Below the pieces are notes generated by a model that did no database searches, was not told the origin of the DNA, and saw only the letters and a program-made list of their open reading frames with translations. The translations under genes were made by a program, and so were the position numbers. From Dastarcus helophoroides (Eukaryota; Arthropoda; Insecta; Coleoptera; Bothrideridae), in the NCBI GenBank assembly GCA_028583605.1, contig CM053326.1, positions 33,822,931 through 33,886,930 on the forward strand: 64,000 nt of DNA, read 5' to 3'. Below are positions 44,094-54,239 of this stretch, one piece after another; the first letter of the stretch is position 1, and each line of letters opens with the position of its first letter.

Positions 44094-45775
44094 ATGGCTT
44101 CAAGTTCAAGAAAGTGCACTAATTCACCACAACATTTTTGTTATATTTATGGGGAATATGTCACGAAGAAACAACGAAGGAATATAATAAGATTTGTGAA
44201 AGACGTCTATTGGGCTTGCTTTGGTACTACTATTGCGAATCAGGACAAGCCATGGACTCCTCACCAAGTGTGTTCGATTTGCTCAGAAGAATTGCATCAG
44301 TGGTCTAAGGGAGAAAAAAAAAACTTTCGATTCAGCACACCTATGACTTGGATAGAGCCAAGAAATCACTATGGTGACTGTTACTTTTGTTGTACTAATA
44401 TAAAAGGATTCAATCAAAAAAATAAGAAAGCAATTTAGTACCCTCTAGCTCAGTCCGCAATTTGGGCCATACCTCAAGATCCTTCAGTTGCCGTACCTGT
44501 ACCTCATAGAGTTGATTCTGAAACTGATGAGACTGATACACCATCTAAAGAAGTGAAAGATGAAGATTTCTCTATCAAAAATATCGAGCCACAGATATTT
44601 ACACAACCTGAATTAAACAACTTAGTGTGTGAATTAGATATTTCTAAAATTGCAGCAGAACTAGGATCTCGACTCAAAGAAAAAAATTTATTGGCTACGG
44701 GTACTACTTTTTCATGGTATTGATGTAGAGAAAAAGCTTTTGTCTCATTCTTTGCTCAAGACGGCAATTTAATATACTGTAAAAATATAAACGGGCTAAT
44801 GAAAATGTTTGATGTCAAATATGACTCTACTCAGTGGAGACTTTTCACTGACTCGTCAAAAAGAAGCCCGAAAGCGGTACTTTTGCATAATGGAAATCAA
44901 TATGCTTCTTTACCTGTAGATCATTCTGTACATCTGGTAGAAAGTTACGAAAATTTAGCTTTAGTTCTTGAAAGAATCGACTACCAACATCACAAATGGG
45001 TTGTATGTGGCGATTTCAATATTATATCTTTATTACTTGGACAACAACGAGGCTACACCAAATTTCCTTGTTTTTTATGCGAGTGGGATAGCCGCAACAA
45101 AGATTTATACTGGATAAGGAAGAATTGGCCTTTAAGGGAATCACTGAAACCTGGAATGAAAAATATACTGAAAGAGAATTTGGGCGATCCAGCCAAAGTG
45201 CTTCTACCTCCACTTCATATAAAGCTTGGAATCATGAAACAATTTGTAAAAGCATATCAAAGCAAGGAGAGTGTTTCAAATATCTATGTAATAAATTTCC
45301 ATCACTTTCAGAAGCCAAACTTAAAGAAGGGATATTTGTTGGTCCAGATATTCGAAATCTCATGAAAGATGAAGATTTTGAAACTAAAATGAACTTTGAA
45401 GAAAAGGAAGCATGGGTTTCTTTTAAAAAAGTTGTTAAAAATTTTCTGGGCAATAAGAAAAGTTCAGACTACGTCCAATTAGTGGAAAACATGTTAGATA
45501 ATTTCAGTAAATTGGGATGCAACATGAACTTAAAAGTCCATTTCCTAAAATCTCACCTGGACACTTTTCCGGAAAATCTCGGGGATTTCAGTGAAGTACA
45601 CGGAGAGAGATTCCATCAAGATATAAAGGCTACGGAGAAACATTTTCAAGGAAGATGGAATGTTAAGATGATTGCAGACTATTGCTGGATGTTGCAACGG
45701 GACACGGAGAAGACTGAACACAAGCGAAAATCTTTGAAAAGTGACAAGCACAGTTTATTTTGTGAATTAGTTTAG
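44094..45775 (+). pseudogene. Multi-copy transposon-like gene of unknown mechanism, broken
   Basis: Uninterrupted by introns, this resembles a large family I know from insects, spiders and cnidarians, always multi-copy and presumed transposon-borne. The N-terminus has a Cys-rich part: SPQHFCYIYGEYVTKKQRR, WTPHQVCSICSEELHQW, NHYGDCYFCC. An in-frame TAG at 44436 and TGA at about 44725 interrupt it. Then YDSTQWRLFTDSSKRSPKAV, HKWVVCGDF, GYTKFPCFLCEWDSR, WPLRESLKPG and LLPPLHIKLGIMKQFVKAY follow. A one-base frameshift near 45260 switches frame to FKYLCNKFPSLSEAKLKEGI, FLGNKKSSDYVQLVENML, KVHFLKSHLDTFPENLGDFS and HGERFHQDIKATEKHFQGRW, with DYCWMLQRD near the end. The regular spacing of D, H and E residues hints at a nuclease-like fold, but that is inference. 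Upstream ATG context is AAAATGG; an AATAAA-like signal lies at 45829. Confidence 0.85.
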
Positions 45776-46832
45776 TGACAAACGTTATGAAAATCTAAAA
45801 ATGGCTTTTGTATTTTTTTATTTATTTAAATAAAACATTATTTTGAAGCAATTTTTTTTTATATTTCATATATCGGAAAAACTTATGTGATAAAAAAATC
45901 AATAGCATATTCAAATTCAACGCCCCAAAATTACCTAATATAGATACCTTTCAAACAAACAATTTTCAAAAAGGTCAGTTTTGCATACCTGTGTAAGTAT
46001 TCGCACATGTGCTGCCAATAAGATATAGATGAACTGATTCTAATCCGAAAACAGAATTGAAACAGAGCAAAGTTTTTCTGAAATTATACCCCATTCAGCC
46101 ATCATAGATATAAATTTGCGATATAAAACTCGCAAAATTAGAAAACTTAAACCATCATGCTTTTGTAAGTCGTAATAAATACTTAATAAAAGGCGAACTC
46201 CGGAGCCAATATGGCGTCAGTGTGAAAAGCGTAGGGCTTGGGTTTCCGGAATAACTCCGGTTGGCAAGGGGATGTTGATAATGAGCTGGAAACGAGTTCC
46301 CTCGCAACGTAGTTATAATTCCAAAATATAGGGATCGGAAGAATTATTATATAGCTTTTCCCCTTCTCGAGGTTAAACTCTTAGATTTCACTTTGTTTAC
46401 AGCCAGAATTGTAATTGCTAATGGATATTTTCATTTTCTCCGTCTGCGGCGGTTTTGTGTGATAAATTGGAGCTTCATCGTTCTCCTTAATCCATCATTT
46501 ATTTTATGAAAATATCTATAAATAAAGGGCTTATTCTTTGTAAGCTTTTATTGTAGTAGATAAAAATTTGAAAGAGGAAAACTATTCTAGCTTGGAAATT
46601 TAAAGCGCAAAACAAAAAATAAAGGGTAAATTGTTTGGAAAAAACTGCTCCAGTTAAAGTCTAACTAACCAGATGAGTAAAAATAGGTGGGTTAGGTGAA
46701 TTTTAGGTGGTAACTTCACACTTATGGGATTGTAACAACATTAGTTTTTTCTCAGTTTTGAAACATCAATAATCTCATGCAACTATCGCCTTCGAAAAAA
46801 AGTGAGAACTTTTAAAATTGTATGCTTTATTA
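45776..46832. other. Unassigned DNA
   Basis: AATAAAACATT at about 45828 may be the poly(A) signal of the relic upstream. The rest is AT-rich with some unique-looking sequence (46190-46340). No gene supported. Confidence 0.3.
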
Positions 46833-47293
46833 CGGGGTTTCTTAACGACTAACGTTTTTTTAAGTAGTAGTAGTAGTTTTTAATAGTGGACCACTTACAA
46901 AATTTTACAAACGCTATGGATCCCTCCTTTTGAATATTCGATATGATTAAAAAAAATTTATCACCCCAACAGTAACTCTGATGACGAAAACACCTGATCA
47001 AGTCCAATGCGCCAAATGCTTCCTTATTGAGTAGGGTATATTTTTAACGACCAAAAATAAGCTTCTGAATCCTAATAGAAACTTCTGTCGACTAAAAAAA
47101 AAAGGTCACCTAGTCCAATCTTGTAAACCCTTTTGTTGTCGCGTGAGTCATCTATCCGTCTACAGATTCAGTCATCATAAATAATCATTCAAGTCATCAT
47201 AAATAAGTAACGACTAAAAATAAAATACATGGACAACCACGGACCCCTGACACTAACACAAGTGGTCCATGGATCCTTGGTTAAGAAACTTTG
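46833..47293. mobile_element. Small non-autonomous hAT-like element
   Basis: Ends CGGGGTTTCTTAACG (46833) and GGTTAAGAAACTTTG (47279-47293) are inverted repeats matching at 12 of 15. Inside them, GTGGACCACTT..CTATGGATCC and AAGTGGTCCATGGATCC extend the symmetry. Flanks CTTTATTA (46825-46832) and GTTTATTA (47294-47301) form an 8-bp duplication with one mismatch. About 460 bp, no protein. Contains a short AGT microsatellite near 46864-46880. Confidence 0.72.
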
Positions 47294-47301
47294 GTTTATT
47301 A

Positions 47302-48104
47302 TCATAGCACAAATAATTATGATTACGATTTTGCCAATTGCTAATATAGTGTCTTCATCGATTAGCTCAAGTATCGTTATGAAGCAGATATTTAAGACTG
47401 CTTAAAATAATCTATCCATGTATTAAATTGGGCACTTGTGACTGTTTCTTTGCCTACTTTAAAAAATGGTCCCATCATTACTTCCGCATTTCTTTTATGT
47501 TGCCTTGCATTTAGCTCTCACCTGTGAAGTCAATTACCGTAATGTAAATTTTGTTTGCATTGAACTTCACATCAAAGGCCAACGTAAAATAATTTTATTT
47601 AACTAAACATAATGACTCAAATGTAAATATAAACATAAGCAATGGTTACAAGTTGTTGCCACAAGGATATGAGACATCTGTTGATGTAACTTGAAACACG
47701 CCGCTGTCCGTTGTTTTTTGTCCGTTTAGAAGAGCTACTTTAAAGATTTAACATTCGAGAGACAAGTAAATAAAAATAAATAATCATCGGGTCTAATTAT
47801 GTGTAAATAATTAAATACCGGTTTCAAAAATAAGAAATATTTTTACCACAAATAGAAGTGTATTCTTTTGTGTTTCTTACTCTAAAACTTTTTTGCATTA
47901 CTTGAAATTGTTATACACGGTGTCGCCAAATTTCACTGACAATGTTTGATAGTAGATTCAGAACGATAAATAAAAAGGATTTTCGAAAAAGGAGTTTAAT
48001 AAAAAGTTTTAGAGTTATAGACTTTCAATACTTTTTCATGACCCTTTTCAAAAATATCGGTTCAACTCAGTCCACTACTCGTTTAAAGGTGAGTAAAGCA
48101 TAAT
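47302..48104. other. Unassigned DNA
   Basis: Mixed unique-looking and AT-rich sequence. No gene, RNA or repeat end recognised. Confidence 0.3.
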
Positions 48105-48200
48105 TGATACCATTGACTGATTGGAGCAACTCAGTTGACGTTTGCCCTTGACACTAGTTTGATAACTACGAACGCGTAGAACTGGCATGAATATAACAAG
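48105..48200 (-). repeat. Repeat Z, copy 2
   Basis: Reverse complement of 43349-43449: ATAATTGATACCATTGACTG, then ATTGGAGCAACTCAGTTGACGTTTGCC..ACTAGTTTGATAACTACG. The two copies lie 4.7 kb apart in opposite orientation, flanking the 44.1-kb gene relic and the small hAT-like element. Confidence 0.8.
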
Positions 48201-48632
48201 GTTTTCTAACCAATTTTATTTTTTTGAAATAAATACTCTAATATTTCGATTTTAAACTTCTTTAGCAAGGCTGTTCAAAAATTTGTGCAGGGCTGGCTAT
48301 TACAATTTTAATAGTAAAAAAGTAAAAACTGAGACATATTTATTGTATACTAAAAAGAAAAATATACAAAAGCAAAAATTGTGAGGAGATGGCAGCAATT
48401 AGAAATTGATGTTTCATTATTATTAGAAATCGTCAGTTTTCTCCCTAAAAACTTTGTGTTATTTTCTAACAATTTTGGTCTTTAATTCTTTGAATTTTGG
48501 CTTTAATCCCTCTTTTTCCTTTACAGACTTCTTGTCATTTTTAAGTATTTTCTCGTAATTTCGACTTCTTATCTCGTCTCTTTTAGATTGAAAATTACTT
48601 TTTCTGTTGCTTTATCTAAACATGTTGACTAT
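48201..48632. other. Low-complexity AT-rich DNA
   Basis: No gene. Contains TTTTGGCTTTAATCCCTC-type degenerate sequence. Confidence 0.4.
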
Positions 48633-49265
48633 TATCGGGTTGGCAACTAAGTGATTGCAAATTTTAAGTGAAAAATAAATAAAGTTATAATTTTATTTAA
48701 TTAGGTATTGTCCGTTTTTGTCGACGACCTTTTGCCGTCTTTCAGGCAGTGTCATCATTCCATATTCATAAAATTTTTGATTTTTGTCAGCACAAGAATT
48801 AAATGCGATTTTACATTATATCAGCATAATAACAATATTAAGCATTTAAGGTGTTCTACATGGTACAAAAGAAATCGTAATTTGGAAAGGCGCAATTTCG
48901 GGGCTATATGGTGGATGTGACAACACACCTCAACCTAGTTCCAATAATTTTTGGCGGGTGATCAAAGATGTGTGGCTTTGCATTATTATGCTAGAAATCA
49001 ACACCTTTATGATTTGTCAATTCTGGCAGCTTTTATTGAATTATATCGATCAGTTTGGCGGGTTGAACGTATACGTTTGAATTAATCGTATCGCTTCCTA
49101 GTAAAAGTTCAAACTGCAGAATTCCTTCAATTGGACTGCCAGATCTTTGCGCGTTTTTCATTAGAAGGAAATTTGGGAAACCAAATTTGAAACTGTCTTT
49201 CTTACAAGGCTTCATTGTGCGGTACATAACTTCTTGTGTGCTTGCCATGCGTTCTTATCATTTTG
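48633..49265 (-). pseudogene. mariner relic (copy 2, irritans-type) with one terminal repeat
   Basis: The left end TATCGGGTTGGCAACTAAGT matches irritans-type mariner terminal repeats. Read on the minus strand from 49248: an aberrant N-terminus (MASTQEVMYRTMKPCKKDSF). Next is LLGSDTINSNVYVQPAKLID, then KLPELTNHKGVDF, a stop, HNNAKPH (normally HQDNARPH, Asp to Asn) and PPYSPEIAPF with Asp to Glu. Most of the first half of the transposase is missing and the right-hand terminal repeat is absent. Different subfamily from the relic at 2.5-3.3 kb. Confidence 0.85.
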
Positions 49266-49691
49266 GAAATAATAAAATAAAATATCTTAGAAATGCTTGT
49301 CGTGTTTTTTCATTTTTAAATTGGGACAAAAACTAAACTAAATAGGATACGATTTTTTCACTAAATTAAAGGTGGATGTCCAATTAACAAGAAAACAATA
49401 TAGTTAAGGCGCTTTGAACACGCCAACAAAACGAAAGAATGTGTCAAGACCATCAATTCAACAAAATCCGCAATAACAATATTTTACTCACTTTGTTACT
49501 TTCATAATATATTTAATTGTTATCCAAATTTGCTGAAAGAGTGTAAATAAAGAAAATGATAAGCGCATCTTGTTAGATAATGCATACAATCTAAACCTGA
49601 ATTCCCTTAAGACATTTTAACCAGAGTGAAAAAGATTAAAACATATTTTGCAGTTGACGTCTACAGACCACTTTAAATACAAACGTTTGTG
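49266..49691. other. Unassigned DNA
   Basis: No gene or repeat recognised. Confidence 0.3.
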
Positions 49692-49703
49692 TTATTTATT
49701 GAG

Positions 49704-49888
49704 AAAATGAAATACAAATCTTGTCCTTGAAACCAAGAAAGATTAAAAAATACAACAAAGGTTGCTCTAACGCGTTTTGATAGCAAAGCTAACATCTTCA
49801 GAGAGATAGCAATCTTTCTTGGTTTCAGGGAACAAGATTTGTATTTCAGTTTTTGGAGACAACCAAGGACCAGTCCGTTCCACCAAAA
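49704..49888 (+). mobile_element. Foldback element, copy F
   Basis: Left arm GAAATACAAATCTTGTCC..AACAAAGGTTGCTCTAACGCG..ATCTTCAGAGAGATAG joins directly to a deleted right arm AATCTTTCTTGGTTTCAGGGAACAAG..CAAGGACCAGTCCGTTCCACCAAAA. Flanks TTATTTATTGAG (49692-49703) and TTATTTGTTGAG (49889-49900) are a 12-bp duplication with one mismatch. Confidence 0.85.
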
Positions 49889-49900
49889 TTATTTGTTGAG

Positions 49901-51571
49901 GGTAAGGAACCCAAAGATGCACCAAGTTTAAAATTTAATAAATGTTTTCGCCCCTTTAGAAGTCGAAGTTCGAAATAATCCTTTCCTAGTTGATACCTAA
50001 GTCGCATAAGTAATCTCTTTACCATTTAAGGTTTGTAAATTTGATAATTTCTGAGATTTTTTGACGAGCGAGTGTGTGAGTGACTGAGTAAGATAGGAAA
50101 TGAATGCAATTCGCTCTTTATACATATCGATAGGTAAACAGGTTCTTCGCCCAGTATATTATAAGTACATACCTCTGATATTTTTAAGTTTAACATCTTG
50201 CTGGTAATGAAGCAAACCTTGACTTTTAAAAGAATTTTGTCAGAAGATTGAAGTTATTTAAATAAATTTAATTTTGAAAATATTGAATTGGATGCTAAAA
50301 ATGTTACCACAATTAAAAATGGTCTACAACGGGATTTCTCATTTAGCTGGAAAATGTTGATTGCAAAAAAAAATGTTGGTCATTGTTTATCGACGTTCAA
50401 ATTTTATTCTACTATGTATTAACAAATAAGAATGATGAAAGGGTTTTTCATGAATGCATCATTCTTATCAACATCCACGAATGATTAAGAATAATATCCC
50501 TGGTTGCATTTGAATGGGGTTTGTTTTATAAATCTCACATGGAAGAGGATTCAAGAGAAATAAGAATGTTATTGATCCAACTTGCGCAGAACCTCTACTC
50601 TAAACTAACCGTTCTTTTCGCTGTAAAACAACGCAAATTGCCACCCAATTCCGACTCCCAAATAACCTCCCCTCAAACGTAAACCTTGTTAAACATTCAA
50701 CGTATGCTTGGCAGTTTTTCCTTGACGGTATTTTGCACCAATTTTCCTATTTTTATTGCACTTTATATACCCATTTAAACTATTGCTATTTAAATTTGGA
50801 AAACTCCATCGGTGATTTTTTTTATATATTTTATTTAATAGAAGTATGTCAAGAATTTGCATCAATAGGCTGGTTGATTAATGATGTATCCGTTATAGAA
50901 AAACCTAATGCTGGGTGTCTAAAATTCACGTGTTCCACTATTGGGTCTCTTCAAAAGTGTTATTTGTTCAATATGTAACAGGTCTTGTGTTATTTCAAAT
51001 AACAAGCTTTAACTTTAGCGGAAATGACTGATGAAATTGGATCTTAAGCCAAGCAAGGCGCCACAGTCAATATGGTCGTCTGTCATAACATTGCTAATGA
51101 GAACTCTTTTCCTAAATGCTAATTTCATATTAGACCTCGAGCGGAATTATGTTTGTTGTTTTTGTGTAAACCTTTCAAAAATAAGTCCTTACTTCTTCTT
51201 GCTGAAAGTTCTATAATTGTTTATATTCGTTGTCCAGATCCTCGTCTTATAATTATATATCTTCCCTTTGAAAGACCTACATGAAATAAATTTCCATGTT
51301 TGCAAATTTTGATAAAATTGAAATTTAGAACTCAGGGTCAAAATTTTAAAAACAGGCACATTTGAGCTAAGCCAAATTTCAAAAAAACAAACTTGAAGCT
51401 TCTATTAAAAAATGTTTTATAGAAATTTCGATAAAAAATTTAGAAACTTTATTTTTCCTAGAAATTTCCAATCCACAAATTCACATTTAATTGTGGAAAA
51501 ATTTGAAATTTCAAGTTTTGCTACGAATCTGAAATTTAGCTTTGAAATTTTAAATCTTCCTACTTAAAACT
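49901..51571. other. Unassigned DNA, then low-complexity
   Basis: 49900-51240 looks close to unique sequence. A small hairpin ATAAGAATGATG / CATCATTCTTAT spans 50428-50469. Frames at 50733-50978 and 51031-51216 match no family I know. 51290-51570 is AAATTTCGA low-complexity sequence. Confidence 0.3.
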
Positions 51572-51585
51572 AAATTGTCGAAAAA

Positions 51586-51788
51586 ATTGAAACACAAATC
51601 TTGTCCCCTGGAACCAAAGAAGATTAAAAACGCAACAAAGGTTGCACTAACGTGTTTTATCTTCAGACAGATACCTCTCTGAAAATGATAAATTTGCTAT
51701 CATTGTGTTTTTTAATCTTTCTTGGTTTCAGGGGACAAGACTTGTTATTCAATTTTTAAAACCAAGATCCAGTCCGTTCCACCAAAAA
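51586..51788 (+). mobile_element. Foldback element, copy G
   Basis: Left arm CACAAATCTTGTCCCCTGG..GTTGCACTAACGTG, centre CTCTCTGAAAATGATAAATTTGC, right arm TTTTTTAATCTTTCTTGGTTTCAGGGGACAAG..CCAGTCCGTTCCACC plus A's. Flanks AAATTGTCGAAAAA (51572-51585) and AAACTGCCGAGAAA (51789-51802) match at 11 of 14, a plausible old duplication. Confidence 0.78.
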
Positions 51789-51802
51789 AAACTGCCGAGA
51801 AA

Positions 51803-53497
51803 GCTGCCAAGAAAAAGTTGAATATTCAAGTTTCAAGTCAATATTTGGCGATGGAAATTTCAAATAACAAATTTTCCTAAAATTCTTCGTATATCCATAA
51901 AATTTTGTTTTTTATCCAGTGTTAATATTTCAAAAGTAGGGCTTTCTTTAATTCATCAGAATAAGTATTTTCCTTTTTGGAGTTAAAAAACCATCACAAA
52001 CTGAAACTGTTTTACATTCTGATATGCCATTAATGTACGATACTTTTGAAAAACTTTTCAAATCTCACTTTATAAGATTTATCAAAGTATGAGATTAGAT
52101 CTTACATAAAGCAAAATTTAATAATGGAAAAAAACAAAAGTAGAAAAATTAAAAAAGTAGTTAGGTAAAAAATATAGAAAATATTAAAATGCTTTAAAAG
52201 GAAGAAGTCAACAAAAGGTTGGAGCACCATTCATTGACTTTTTTTTCAGTTAACTAGTCAGTCATACAAAGAAAAATATAAGGGAGAACGGGGCCTAATT
52301 AAAAGAAATTATGAAAACAAGATTCGAATTTTAGTTTTACCTTTCAAGAAAAATCGTAAATTTTGAGTAAAAGGAAAACTATATACAGGATGTTTTACAT
52401 AAAAGTGCGACCATCACTAGTCCGAAGCGCAACCAATATACAAAGATCTTGAGTAGAAGGAATTATAAATTATATACTTGGATAGCCCTCACATCATGGC
52501 TAACATGTAAACAAATAACTTTCGTAATTGTAGCCAGAGTTCGTCCGTCTATAATAATTCACGCCTGCAAAATAAAGAAAAACAGTCTTTAAGTATAATT
52601 TTAATCTCGTTTTATTAAGAACCAGACTTAAGTCAACATAATCTCATCTGTTATTTGAATGAGTCGTATTTTTAATAAGTAAGAACACACAAATCAACAA
52701 ATCGCGCATGGATTAACTAATTAAATCGTAGCCAGAATACCTTTAACAATTATTTAATGTAAAAGAGGCGGAGATGATTTGAATAAGTAAGGTGTCTAAG
52801 GCTTATAACCTGGTAATAATTCAGCGAGCACAACGTCAGTTTGCAAAGTTGCGGGTCTGGAATTCGAACCCTAGAAGAGGCGTTTACTGTCTTTTTTTTG
52901 GACTCTTCTACATTAATGAACTCTTTCCTGATCGGTCTCATCATGTACTTATTTACTTAATATCAAAACGAATATAATATTATTGTAATCAAAAGTGTAA
53001 CCTAGTCAGGATACCCTTAATTAAAAACAAGTAAATTACCATACTGTTATTTCTAAAGGTGTGTCCAAAGATAAAATTGTCCACTTTAAGCCAGGGTTTC
53101 GAACCGGAATTGAACCGAAAACCGAAAATTGAAAAAAAAACCGTTATTTTCGCCGCAACGAAAACCGGAACAAAACCGAAAAAAAATATCGGCTTATTTC
53201 GGTTCGTCAAATTTGTATACTTAAAATAGTTTTTACTTTATACCTAAGATTGGAATTGGGTTCTAAAATTTCAATTTTTTTTTCAAATTTGACACAATTC
53301 CATGCAACTTTTATCTCATCTTCATCTCTCATTTCTGATTAGAATTTCCACATTTATTGACTTTTTTCTTAAACTTTAAACCCAAATTAAAATTTTAACT
53401 TAAAGCTTTTTTCAAGATTTTCGACCTTATCTTGAAATTTGAACTTTTATCTGGAAATTACTCGAAATATTTCTTTTCTTCTCCTGAAATTTCGAGT
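51803..53497. other. Mostly AT-rich intergenic DNA
   Basis: 51800-52380 and 53210-53490 are low-complexity. 53090-53215 has a GAACCGAAAACCGAAAA-type minisatellite. ACAGGATGTTTTACATAAAAG (52386) looks like a repeat end but has no partner seen. No coding sequence supported. Confidence 0.35.
52795..52880 (+). repeat. Possible tRNA-derived SINE head
   Basis: AATTCAGCGAGCACAACG, TCAGTTTGCAAAGTTGCGGG and GGAATTCGAACCC follow the order D-arm, anticodon-like loop, T-arm. TTCGAACCC resembles an internal B box. The stems pair poorly, so this is at best a decayed tRNA-like repeat and not a functional tRNA. Confidence 0.3.
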
Positions 53498-53885
53498 TCG
53501 CCTAATTGATGACGAGAGTTTGACCAATTCTCTTGAAACACTAGAGCACAGGCGGATGGTTGGTGATTTATTTCTTTTTTACAAGTACTTTCATGGAAGA
53601 TGCTCAGAGGAAGTAATAGGGCAAGATTTTTGAGGCATATAAGACAGTCGGAGACAGCAATTTCCTGTGCGGTCCAGCTTGACAGGGTGAGGACTTCTAT
53701 CTACGGAGGCTCTTTTTTCTATAGAACTTCTAACTATGAAACTCGTTACCGAACGGAATTTTTCCCAAAAATTACAACCTCTCCTTGTTTAAGAGGGCGG
53801 TTCATCGGCATCTATCCTTGTTTCCGCATCCTACTCGCGGTGTCTGGAAGGTATAATAGGGTTATCCTTTGCGAGAGGATTGAAC
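53498..53885 (+). pseudogene. LINE family I, 3' fragment (copy 2)
   Basis: The first frame reads RLIDDESLTNSLETLEHRRM and VGDLFLFYKYFHGRCSEEVIG. A second frame continues RARFLRHIRQSETAISCAVQ, LDRVRTSIYGGSFFYRTSN. The nucleotide tail CATCCTACTCGCGG..AGGGTTATCCTTTGCGAGAG matches 10570-10625. 5'-truncated and frameshifted; a sister of the relics at 10.6 kb and 62.2 kb. Confidence 0.88.
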
Positions 53886-53939
53886 ATAAAAAAATCAGTC
53901 GCACATAACAAAACATATTAAAATATGGGTAATTTATGG

Positions 53940-54073
53940 ATGCTTAATTCACCCCCACCAAACGTCAAATCTGAATGTCAAACAGTTTCTACATAATCCC
54001 ATTTGGTGCAATACCTACAACTCCAATGGGTACTAGAAAAAGGAACGCAAACTTTGAATTTATTAGTCTATTA
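53940..54073 (-). repeat. Interspersed repeat X, copy 2, part before hAT-B
   Basis: GGGTACTAGAAAAAGGAACGCAAACTTTGAATTTATTAGTCTATTA matches 27190-27232 (GGTACCAGAATAGGGAGCGCAAA..TTCTATTA). The repeat resumes at 57814 after the hAT insertion. Confidence 0.75.
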
Positions 54074-54239
54074 CAATGGTTCTCAAACTTTTTTGGTAAC
54101 GGAACCCTTTTAAAAAATAACATTTTTAACGGAAGCCTAAACCCTAAACTAAAATCACAACCAATTATACGTGTATTGTTTATTAATAACTAGCTGATAA
54201 CTGCGTCTTCGTCTGCGTGAAAGAAGAAAAAGGGTTCTT

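Noticed and set aside
45022..45751. Minus-strand ORFs opposite the 44.1-kb gene relic
   Set aside because: They have no motif of their own. The plus strand carries the family signatures.
52795..52880. A functional tRNA gene
   Set aside because: The T-arm word is suggestive, but the anticodon and acceptor stems do not pair. Listed only as a possible SINE relic.
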